DNA of 13,100 nucleotides, from positions 1 to 13,100 of the forward strand of contig CALIXX010000048.1 of the NCBI GenBank assembly GCA_938046115.1, in the 5' to 3' direction. Below the pieces are notes generated by a model. The model was not told the DNA's origin, ran no database searches, and worked only from the letters and a program-made list of their open reading frames with translations. This document shows, piece by piece, positions 6,520-12,909 of this stretch. A program made the position numbers and the translations under genes. The DNA is from an uncultured Candidatus Saccharibacteria bacterium. Lineage in GTDB: Bacteria > Patescibacteriota > Saccharimonadia > Saccharimonadales > Saccharimonadaceae. Positions within the stretch are counted from its first letter, which is position 1. Every line of letters starts with the position of its first letter.

Positions 6520-7218
6520 CTACTCGGCTAGTAGCCAGTGACCACTCAGCAAGAAGGTTGCTATATCTGCAAGCAGAGTAAGCCCGCACAGTATGATAAC
6601 TGCTGTAATGCTCGAGCGAATGAGCGTGCTGTATCGGGCTCGCACCCGCTCGAACCAGGCTATGAGGGGTTGGTGTCTATCGCACATAATCGCGATGACA
6701 AGGCCAAAGAACAGCCCCTGGCTGACAAGCAACCACACCACGTGCGCTATGATAACGACAAGCAGTGACTGCTCGCGGCTGGCTATAGCAATCACTGCGA
6801 GGAATGATGGGTCAGTAAAGGCACCAGCTGCATAAATAATGCCACCAAGCATAATACTGCGCCCAAGCCATTGCAAGACCCGGCTATCCTGCGACTCCTT
6901 TGATTCCTTGCCCGATTTTATGTGTTTATACAAGCGAGCTGCCGCCCAGCCAAGCAGTCCCACACTTGCCGCACCTTCTGCGCCTACCCATATACAAGCT
7001 GGTACACGATGGAGCGCCTGAGCAAATAGCTCGGCACTGCTGCCAAGCAGGAGCGATGCCGCTACACCAGCGGTAACCGTCCCCGCTAAGACGACGAGCG
7101 CAAACGTAGCGATTCTTTGCTTGGGTAGTTTGCTTGCCACCAGCAGCACAACCAGCACTGCGCCAAACACATCAAACCCAGCCACGCCAAGGCCAAATGC
7201 AAGTGCAATAACATTCAT
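6520..7218 (-). CDS. Six-helix integral membrane protein, LysE/GAP-like
   Basis: The 232-aa protein is strongly hydrophobic with about six membrane helices (near 2-25, 37-58, 72-95, 116-140, 148-175, 204-226). A hydrophilic loop KHIKSGKESKESQDSR lies between helices three and four. The topology and the Gly-rich first helix (LAFGLGVAGFDVFGAV) resemble LysE/GAP-type small exporters, but no diagnostic motif is seen and the substrate is unknown. A TATACT with TGC extension 7 nt before the ATG supports the start and a leaderless mRNA. Its end lies about 14 nt from the AraC-type gene's -10, but the two have separate promoters. Confidence 0.7.
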   Translation of the reverse strand: MNVIALAFGLGVAGFDVFGAVLVVLLVASKLPKQRIATFALVVLAGTVTAGVAASLLLGSSAELFAQALHRVPACIWVGAEGAASVGLLGWAAARLYKHIKSGKESKESQDSRVLQWLGRSIMLGGIIYAAGAFTDPSFLAVIAIASREQSLLVVIIAHVVWLLVSQGLFFGLVIAIMCDRHQPLIAWFERVRARYSTLIRSSITAVIILCGLTLLADIATFLLSGHWLLAE

Positions 7219-7234
7219 AGTATCTAGTATAGCA
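7219..7234 (-). promoter_or_regulatory. Extended -10 promoter, leaderless, for the membrane protein gene
   Basis: The minus strand reads TGC-TATACT (7234-7226), then 7 nt, then ATG 7218. No -35 is seen. Confidence 0.6.
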
Positions 7235-7387
7235 GTAGGTTGTTGGAGATGGCATACGTATCTCTCATCACACTATAGATTATTATGAGCACCTTACCAC
7301 CAACACGGCACGCCTTATCCCTGTTTACCTAGTAAGAAAATACGTGGCTCACTTCAAGCTATTGTACGCCGCGCAAAGCACCTGCTC

Positions 7388-9169
7388 TTATTTGCTATAT
7401 CCAACGAATCCAGCAGCATTCCCCATCAAGCGATCAACGATGATACCATTGCTATTAATGATCATGGTTGGCCCATCTGTACCCGCCAAAACAACGGCTG
7501 TTTGTGCCTGCCTAGCATGAATAACACTATCTGCTGCGTGAAATTGCTTTTGCAGATAGCCATACTCAGTATCACTCAGTGGAATATAGGCAACGTCACT
7601 TCCCTTGAGCCGCTCAACAATATCTGGGTAGTGTATGTCATAGCAAACATATGCCGTAACTTTCGTAGCATTATGCGTAGCAATTACGCGTGAATAACGC
7701 GCTGTACCAATTGATTCATCTGGCGCAAGATGCGCTTTGTAATTTGTTAGTATACTGCGACCAGACTGATCTACCAGTGCGACTTTTTTGTATATTCTTG
7801 TATCGTCTTTTTCTGTTGTGTGGTAGACGATGTTGATCGATTCTCTTTGTGCAAAGGCTGCAATTGTTGTGTGCAGTGCAGGTGGGATAGAATTTTCTGG
7901 CCAGACGATTGTCGCATGAGGATATTGGTACTGTGCAATTGCGCGCTTTGTCAGATGTATGAGGTCATCCACATCAGCCTTAGTAGCAGGTATATCAACG
8001 CCGCCACGTGTCATCTTTTGGAGCGCAATCACTGGAGGGAGTGGCTTGGCTGGCATATGCACAGCAATACTATTTGCTATCGCCACGAGTACAACAAGCC
8101 CGCAGCTCATACGTATCCATACGCTCATACGAGCATGCACTATTAGCCACGCTATACTCACGCCACAGAGTAATACAATCGCTTCGAGCACTGCTTCGCC
8201 GCCATAGACACTCCACATAGTGATACTGTCATTACGCCACACGCTATAGCCAAGATGAGGAATCCACCAATCCTCTACCACTGGTGCATGAGTTCGTATA
8301 TATGTCAATGTACACCATGCAATAACAAAGAGCACTACAGCACCGTATGTCCGAATATACCGACGCAGAGCTATAATCCAAAACAGATTAGCCTGCAAAA
8401 GCGCCCATCCAACACTTGCACCAAATGCCACGCCGGGCGACATAATGTAGTAATACCAATAGGTCGTTGGTAAGAGCCATGCCAGCAAGAAACAAGCACC
8501 AACGCCATAAAGATGGATACCCGACAGTCGTCGCACTGCTATAAATAGCAATGCCAATGCAAAAAATACTGGTAGCTGCAGAAGCCAATGTGGGGCAAAA
8601 GCCGTTCCTGCCACAACAATGCCAGATATCGCCGCAAAAATATATGGCCGAGCCGCTCGCCGTATTGTTATAAAGCGCATAGGTTTCATGTGCTCGCACA
8701 CCATAGGCACTACAAGCCAGCGTCGCACCCGTCGGCAATACCATTCGTAACGCTCGTCAAAGACGTGATGGAGGGCGTGCTCTTCGATTGGAATAATGAG
8801 CCAGTTTAGCACTGCGAAGCACACCACTGGACACAGCAGCGCCAGCCACGAGCCACTCGCCAAAGCACAGCCAAGCACCGCCAAGATATATGCAAGATAG
8901 AGTGGGTTGCGCGAGAAATTAAACGGCCCAGTGGTGAGCAGCTCGCTTGGCTCATCAAGCGGGTTGGTTGAGGTTGCAGCTCGGCGCAAAGCGCGCATCG
9001 TTGCATGCATTATAAACACAGCCACAACAATGCAAGCAGCACCTACCAGCCACCATTCGCTGGCAATTACTACTGTCCCCGGCCACGTCCACGCCACTGC
9101 TAAAGCAGCAAAGCCGAAGCCAAAGAGACAAAAATCAGGAATATGGTTATACATCATATGCTTCTTCAT
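7388..9169 (-). CDS. Fusion of ICMT/phospholipid-methyltransferase-like and apolipoprotein N-acyltransferase-like domains
   Basis: The 593-aa membrane protein has two parts. Residues about 8-155 look like the isoprenylcysteine/phospholipid methyltransferase family: helices, then LLTTGPFNFSRNPLYLAY (77-94, with R87-N88-P89), IEE (128-130) and ERYEWYCRRVRRWL. Residues about 170-370 hold roughly seven further helices. Residues about 380-590 form a nitrilase-type domain with the Glu-Lys-Cys triad expected of apolipoprotein N-acyltransferase: VWPENSIP (E425), NYKAHLAPDES (K478), YVCYDIHYPD (C509). Lnt attaches an acyl chain to the N-terminal Cys of lipoproteins. The catalytic domain should face outside. 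The substrate of either half is unknown here, and both active sites look intact. An extended -10 is 7 nt before the start. It stands alone, with 169 nt free of genes after its stop. Confidence 0.85.
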   Translation of the reverse strand: MKKHMMYNHIPDFCLFGFGFAALAVAWTWPGTVVIASEWWLVGAACIVVAVFIMHATMRALRRAATSTNPLDEPSELLTTGPFNFSRNPLYLAYILAVLGCALASGSWLALLCPVVCFAVLNWLIIPIEEHALHHVFDERYEWYCRRVRRWLVVPMVCEHMKPMRFITIRRAARPYIFAAISGIVVAGTAFAPHWLLQLPVFFALALLFIAVRRLSGIHLYGVGACFLLAWLLPTTYWYYYIMSPGVAFGASVGWALLQANLFWIIALRRYIRTYGAVVLFVIAWCTLTYIRTHAPVVEDWWIPHLGYSVWRNDSITMWSVYGGEAVLEAIVLLCGVSIAWLIVHARMSVWIRMSCGLVVLVAIANSIAVHMPAKPLPPVIALQKMTRGGVDIPATKADVDDLIHLTKRAIAQYQYPHATIVWPENSIPPALHTTIAAFAQRESINIVYHTTEKDDTRIYKKVALVDQSGRSILTNYKAHLAPDESIGTARYSRVIATHNATKVTAYVCYDIHYPDIVERLKGSDVAYIPLSDTEYGYLQKQFHAADSVIHARQAQTAVVLAGTDGPTMIINSNGIIVDRLMGNAAGFVGYSK

Positions 9170-9185
9170 GCGTATGATTATACCA
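9170..9185 (-). promoter_or_regulatory. Extended -10 promoter, leaderless, for the fusion gene
   Basis: The minus strand reads TGG-TATAAT (9185-9177), then 7 nt, then ATG 9169. It is the strongest -10 of this set. No -35 match is evident. Confidence 0.65.
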
Positions 9186-9251
9186 CTTTGTTACTGATAT
9201 GACATAAACATGGTATACGTTCTTATTATGTACGCATTACCCCTGACTCAT

Positions 9252-9674
9252 TTATCGGAGATGCGCTGCCTGCAGGGCATCATATACACTCGGTACAACC
9301 TTCACCAACCCACGTAAGGCAATGTCCTGCGGTGCTGTGCGTGAAAAAACTGGACACTCTTGAGCCGTAGCAAAACCAATTTCCATTGCCGCGCTTAATC
9401 CAACGTATCCGTCTGGAGCATGAAGCATCACAAAATTTGCTTGACGAATTGCTGATAAATGCCCTTTTTCGATTTCTAGTGGCGACATACCTTGCTCGGC
9501 AGCGTTTCGCACAAATACTGGGTCGTCATCAAACTGTATCCGTCGTGGCGATAAAACTTGGCAACCAGTCACAACAAGCTCATCATAGGCCCGGAAAAGT
9601 CCTTCTCTGTCACGCGTGTATGAGCCGCAAAGTACTGCCCGAGGTGGCTCAAAATTCTGTCGCGTCATATTCAT
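9252..9674 (-). CDS. Nucleoside 2-deoxyribosyltransferase-like protein
   Basis: The 140-aa protein resembles the nucleoside 2-deoxyribosyltransferase fold: AVLCGSYT (13-20) as the first strand and loop, IRQANFVMLHAPDGY (76-90), and GLSAAMEIGFA (92-102) with E98 at the catalytic Glu position. Members break or exchange N-glycosidic bonds of nucleosides or nucleotides. It overlaps the 3' end of the Nudix gene by 26 nt (20 nt if the second ATG at 9668 is used), and no clear Shine-Dalgarno is seen, so it is probably translationally coupled. The pair suggests nucleotide clean-up or salvage. The exact substrate is not predictable. Confidence 0.75.
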   Translation of the reverse strand: MNMTRQNFEPPRAVLCGSYTRDREGLFRAYDELVVTGCQVLSPRRIQFDDDPVFVRNAAEQGMSPLEIEKGHLSAIRQANFVMLHAPDGYVGLSAAMEIGFATAQECPVFSRTAPQDIALRGLVKVVPSVYDALQAAHLR

Positions 9675-10359
9675 ATATCACTTCTGTTAGTTCACCGTGT
9701 CCATCAATGCATGCTGTCATTTCGCGCATGAAGCTCTTATATTTCTTTGGCTCACTCTCCATCTCTTCGCGCGTGCGCCAGGCATTTTTGCCGCCTTCAA
9801 ATTCTTCAACCATTGTGCCAGAAACACTATCGCAAAACATCAGATGAAATAATTTATCCTCAACAATCTCATTGGTTTGACTGTGACGAACCCGCTCGTG
9901 ATAGACACCGCGGTGCACAAAAGTACCGTCTAGCCCTGTCTCTTCAGCAAGTTCACGCGCTGCTGCATCAACAATGGACTCCGCCCAGCGTACTTTGCCA
10001 GTTGGCGCACCCCAAAAACCATAGTATGGATGTTTAAGCCGCTGCTGCAGGAGGTATTGCTTCTCACCATGGTGCTGCCGCTCAATAACAAGTAATACCG
10101 CCACTTTTGGCTGACGCTCAATCACACCAGCATCAGTGTCTAGCTTGTTGGCGTATTCTTTTCCTTTGATCGAAAGCATATAGCCGTCAGCTGTTTTTGT
10201 TACGTAGCCTAAGGCAACTAGTCGTTTGATATGAAATTTGACATGGTCGCTATCGAGCCCAGTAGCTCGCTGCAGCGCAGCGAAATGAGCAGTTGGCAAG
10301 AATAGCAATTCTCGCAATATTTTTATCTGTGCATCGTGCACGGTTTCTTCGAGACTCAT
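9649..10359 (-). CDS. Winged-helix / Nudix hydrolase fusion
   Basis: The 236-aa protein has an N-terminal ArsR-like winged helix (about 8-72, with HFAALQRATGLDSDHVKFHI as recognition region) followed by a Nudix domain (about 84-230). The Nudix box is complete: G121, E127, then RELAEETGL (135-143), matching GX5EX7REUXEEXGU. Nudix enzymes hydrolyse nucleoside diphosphate-linked compounds. The order is the reverse of the NrtR regulator family (Nudix first, winged helix last), so it may be a regulator, an enzyme or both. The start has a strong purine-rich site AAGGGAG, 8 nt before ATG 10359. A 16-bp palindrome lies about 50 nt upstream. The gene overlaps the NDT-like gene. Confidence 0.85.
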   Translation of the reverse strand: MSLEETVHDAQIKILRELLFLPTAHFAALQRATGLDSDHVKFHIKRLVALGYVTKTADGYMLSIKGKEYANKLDTDAGVIERQPKVAVLLVIERQHHGEKQYLLQQRLKHPYYGFWGAPTGKVRWAESIVDAAARELAEETGLDGTFVHRGVYHERVRHSQTNEIVEDKLFHLMFCDSVSGTMVEEFEGGKNAWRTREEMESEPKKYKSFMREMTACIDGHGELTEVIYEYDATEF

Positions 10360-10410
10360 CGTTGTTACTCCCTTCCTCCCTACTGTAAAACGGTCAGTCT
10401 ACAAAATCTA

Positions 10411-10426
10411 GGGAAGTCAACTTCCC
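10411..10426. promoter_or_regulatory. Palindrome upstream of the winged-helix/Nudix gene, possible operator
   Basis: GGGAAGT and ACTTCCC form perfect 7-nt arms around a 2-nt centre. It lies 52 nt before the gene start, near where its promoter should be; the minus strand contains TTGACT across its centre, which could act as a -35, but no -10 at a normal distance is clear. The symmetry and position suit an autogenous operator for the winged helix. This is inference. Confidence 0.4.
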
Positions 10427-10496
10427 GATAGTCTAAATCTCAAAGCCATAGCAGCTCTCGCACTCCTCCATTTGCCACTTTCTTATCGCAGTTACG

Positions 10497-10742
10497 ATAC
10501 TATTACTTCATACCTCTTTCTATATTTATATTCATCTCTCTTCCTCTCATATTTCTCTATCTATTTCTATTTCTATATCCATCTCTATATATCTATATAT
10601 CTCTTTATCTTTATTTACTTATTTTTATATTTTCTCTATTTATCTCTATTCTCTATCTTTACCTATATATCCATATTTCCATATTTTTATACATCCATAT
10701 ATCCATATCGATTTCTCTCCTATTATATATAAATATATAAAA
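10497..10742. repeat. G-depleted TCTAT/TATC-rich low-complexity tract
   Basis: In this 246-nt intergenic stretch the plus strand has a single G (10710); the first 213 nt have none. It consists of degenerate, irregular TCTAT, TATATC and CCATAT units, so the minus strand is nearly C-free. A frame is open across it, but it encodes only a Tyr/Phe/Ser/Leu/Ile-rich low-complexity string without a start signal. It lies between two divergently transcribed genes. Confidence 0.85.
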
Positions 10743-10751
10743 GAAGAGAAA
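10712..10751. repeat. Imperfect 40-nt inverted repeat at the end of the G-depleted tract
   Basis: TTTCTCTCCT (10712-10721) pairs with AGAAGAGAAA (10742-10751), continuing inward through TTATATA/TATATAA to a 4-nt loop near 10730-10733. Eighteen positions per arm have two mismatches. It marks the point where the plus strand switches from pyrimidine-rich to purine-rich. No T-run follows, so termination is unlikely. Confidence 0.55.
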
Positions 10752-10765
10752 AAGAACCCACGCTA

Positions 10766-10782
10766 ACAGGGAAAAAACAGGG
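10766..10782 (+). repeat. Two direct copies of ACAGGG with 11-nt period
   Basis: ACAGGG occurs at 10766-10771 and 10777-10782, each followed by A-rich sequence. The 11-nt spacing is about one helical turn, as expected of paired protein sites upstream of a promoter. Two short copies could also be chance. Confidence 0.35.
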
Positions 10783-10783
10783 T

Positions 10784-10815
10784 AAAATAGGCGAATTTCG
10801 AAATTCGCCTATTTT
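10784..10815. repeat. Perfect 32-bp palindrome touching the -35 of the glycosidase-like gene
   Basis: The 16-nt arm AAAATAGGCGAATTTC is followed immediately by its exact reverse complement. As RNA it gives a 14-bp stem with a TCGA loop, with A4 before and U4 after, so it resembles a bidirectional terminator. As DNA its last two bases are the first two of the -35 TTGATA, so it could equally be an operator. Confidence 0.75.
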
Positions 10816-10841
10816 GATATAAAACTGCGCCTTGATATACT
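10814..10841 (+). promoter_or_regulatory. Promoter of the glycosidase-like gene
   Basis: TTGATA (10814-10819), 16 nt, TATACT (10836-10841) is the best sigma-70-type promoter in the window. The predicted +1 is near 10848, just before AAGGAG (10849-10854), which lies 8 nt before ATG 10863. Confidence 0.7.
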
Positions 10842-10862
10842 ACCTTGTAAGGAGCTTATTAT

Positions 10863-11810
10863 ATGCCAAAGTACGTTCATATTGCTGGTTTTGTTATATT
10901 ACTTTGCGTGCTGATGTATGTGCTGCTGCGCGTGCTAGCGCCAGCGTCACACTCTACCCCGCAAGGCAGCGCGAACCATTCATCTTCTCATCATGCATCA
11001 TCACATATGCTCTACGGCCTGACAATCGACGACAGCTGGGAGGGCACGAGACGGCTTGCTGATATCGTGGAGGCTCTTCAGCGTTTGCCTGCTCGACCAA
11101 CGGTGCGGATCGTTATGTCTAAGGATAGATCACCGCAGCGTTACCGTGAGCTATTCAAGGCGATTCATCGCGTGGCCGATATCATGGCCCAGCCCGTTGA
11201 TTCTTCTGATATGCACAGCTACAGCACTGAGCGCTACCAGCAGCGCTTTGCTGAATCTTACCAGTATTTATCTCACTATGTAGCGATATGGGAGGTTGGC
11301 AATGAAATGAATGGCCAAGAGTGGATCAAAGAAGACCCGCACCTTACTGCCGCGAAGGTGGCCAGTGCCTACCGATACATTAAGAATAAGCATGCCGCGG
11401 CGGCGCTTGTTCCCTACTACTTCCCGCCAAACGGGAGTACGCTGAGCATGAAAGAGTGGCTACAAACATACCTACCCGATGATCTGAGGCAGGGCGTCGA
11501 TTATGTCCTCGTCAGCTACTATGACGATGACAACGATGGCTACCAGCCCAACTGGCGACAGGTCTTTGCTGAGCTTGAGATGCTCTTCCCAGAAGCCAAG
11601 CTTGGCATTGGCGAGTGCGGCACACCCAGCGAGCATGCCTCGATGGCGCGTAAGCTACAGTTGTTTCGGTATTATTATGCCATGCCGCGGTACACTCCAC
11701 GCTACGTTGGTGGATACTTTTGGTGGTATTGGGCGCACGATGGTGTACCATACAAGGATAACCCGCTCTGGGAGGAGACCACAAAATATATAAAGAAGCG
11801 CCAGTCGTGA
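10863..11810 (+). CDS. Membrane-anchored glycoside-hydrolase-like protein
   Basis: The 315-aa protein starts with an uncleaved-looking membrane segment (about 7-27), then a Ser/His-rich linker (29-48), so the rest should lie outside the membrane. The extracellular part looks like a TIM-barrel glycosidase: it has IWEVGNEMNG (142-151), with N147-E148 in the place of the acid/base residue of clan GH-A enzymes. LGIGECGTPSE (247-257) has E251 in the place of the nucleophile. YFWWYWAHDG (285-294) near the end fits a substrate-binding barrel strand. No GH family is assigned with certainty and the sugar is unknown. Start evidence is strong: AAGGAG 8 nt upstream and a TTGATA/TATACT promoter. A host or neighbour cell glycan is a plausible target if this is an epibiont. 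Confidence 0.72.
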   Translation: MPKYVHIAGFVILLCVLMYVLLRVLAPASHSTPQGSANHSSSHHASSHMLYGLTIDDSWEGTRRLADIVEALQRLPARPTVRIVMSKDRSPQRYRELFKAIHRVADIMAQPVDSSDMHSYSTERYQQRFAESYQYLSHYVAIWEVGNEMNGQEWIKEDPHLTAAKVASAYRYIKNKHAAAALVPYYFPPNGSTLSMKEWLQTYLPDDLRQGVDYVLVSYYDDDNDGYQPNWRQVFAELEMLFPEAKLGIGECGTPSEHASMARKLQLFRYYYAMPRYTPRYVGGYFWWYWAHDGVPYKDNPLWEETTKYIKKRQS

Positions 11811-11849
11811 GCCAGGCGTCCTTTAATCATACCCTATTTCACCAGTATG

Positions 11850-11865
11850 TGGCATAATATAACTA
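11850..11865 (+). promoter_or_regulatory. Extended -10 promoter, leaderless, for the cyclase-like gene
   Basis: TGG-CATAAT (11850-11858) is followed by 7 nt and ATG 11866. No -35 match is seen. The spacing equals that of the leaderless starts on the other strand. Confidence 0.55.
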
Positions 11866-12909
11866 ATGCATCACGAAACTTCGCACGCCACACTAGCGCA
11901 TGACTACCAGCAAGCACTCGTGCAAACAGTAAGTGATTTTCTGCAGCACACACCCATGGCCGATACGTGGCCAGACGCAGCCACCGTCTTTGTACATGAT
12001 GAATGCAATCCTGATTCGATTGGGGCAATTGCTACTGCGTGTTCACCGCAGGTTCCGGCTGATGACCGATTTGATTTTCAAGAAACACATATTACAGGGC
12101 ACCGCGTTGATGGGTCGTCAGTTGCTGGACGTGTTATTGAGAAAAACCAGGATAACATCACGCTGACTGATAGTGCGATGAATCCTAATCATCGCGTCCT
12201 CAACTTGCCACTGCCCGACCAACACGCCGTCTTGCAAGCTGCTTTTACAAAAGACCGTACGCCAACCAGACGTCAGCTGAGCGAATTGGAAACACTATGG
12301 CGATACGACAGCGTCAAAACTGCTCTCGGTGTTGGCATTACGGCGCTGCAAGCATTGGCGCGAGAGTCATACCCAACTCAGTCGGTTGCCGACATGTTAG
12401 CCCTCAAATCACCCACCACGCCAAACGCAATCTTCACCACGTGGGATGTGTCGGACTCAACCGGGGAGATGGCGCGTGATAATGGAAAACTGCGCTCATT
12501 CATCGTTTGGTTTGGTAGCCAAGCAATCACTGCCGTGCAACGTTATGGCGGCGAGCTGATCGACTGGACGGGTGATGGACAGAACCTTGCAGTGCCACTA
12601 CCACACAGCAACGCGCGTTTCTCACGTGAGCAGCGGGCTGATTTTGGTAATGATACACTCGTTCCACTGCTTAGCGAACTCGTTGATCTCGCTCAAGCGC
12701 AGGATGAATATACGGTTCGACTGACCACCGGTTTTGGCCGACTCGACAATGTTCCTGGTGGAAAAATGAGTCCAGCGCTCTTTGGTATGACGAAATTGTC
12801 CAAGCGTCAGCCACGCGACCGACTGTCAATTGCCTTGACCGATGAGGCCTATGACATGCTCGCTCCTAATTTGCCTGATACATTGCGGCACTATCTGTAC
12901 CACGATTAA
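11866..12909 (+). CDS. Protein with degenerate class III nucleotidyl-cyclase-like domain
   Basis: The 347-aa soluble protein has an unrecognised N-terminal part (about 1-185). Its C-terminal part resembles the class III adenylate/guanylate cyclase fold: IFTTWDVSDSTGEMAR (189-204), with D194 at the first metal position, and RYGGELIDWTGDGQNLAVPL (226-245), with D237 in GDG at the second. The purine-selecting Lys position holds Asp (LIDW). In the later helix FGMTKLSKRQ (306-315) the usual Asn-x3-Arg pair appears replaced by Phe and Lys. The metal site seems kept but base selection and transition-state residues are altered, so it may be inactive, use another nucleotide, or only bind one. The start is supported by an extended -10 7 nt upstream. 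Its stop overlaps the convergent ABC gene by 2 nt. Confidence 0.6.
   Translation: MHHETSHATLAHDYQQALVQTVSDFLQHTPMADTWPDAATVFVHDECNPDSIGAIATACSPQVPADDRFDFQETHITGHRVDGSSVAGRVIEKNQDNITLTDSAMNPNHRVLNLPLPDQHAVLQAAFTKDRTPTRRQLSELETLWRYDSVKTALGVGITALQALARESYPTQSVADMLALKSPTTPNAIFTTWDVSDSTGEMARDNGKLRSFIVWFGSQAITAVQRYGGELIDWTGDGQNLAVPLPHSNARFSREQRADFGNDTLVPLLSELVDLAQAQDEYTVRLTTGFGRLDNVPGGKMSPALFGMTKLSKRQPRDRLSIALTDEAYDMLAPNLPDTLRHYLYHD

Noticed and set aside
8388..8744. 118-codon minus-strand frame inside the fusion gene
   Set aside because: It is in another frame of the 593-aa gene, whose frame carries intact motifs on both sides, so there is no sign of a frameshift joining two genes.
10472..10732. 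Open frame of 86 codons across the G-depleted tract
   Set aside because: It is a Tyr/Phe/Ser/Leu/Ile string produced by the low-complexity DNA, with no ribosome binding site or promoter placed for it. The openness follows from the lack of G, which removes TAG and TGA stops.
10360..10862. CRISPR array or insertion-sequence end in the divergent intergenic region
   Set aside because: There are no regular repeats with unique spacers, no transposase and no target duplication; the palindrome is single-copy within the window.
11866..12909. Interpretation of the cyclase-like gene as part of a Pycsar-type anti-phage operon
   Set aside because: No TIR, membrane-effector or cyclic-nucleotide-binding gene is adjacent. 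The plus-strand neighbour is a glycosidase-like gene with its own promoter and the other neighbour is convergent.
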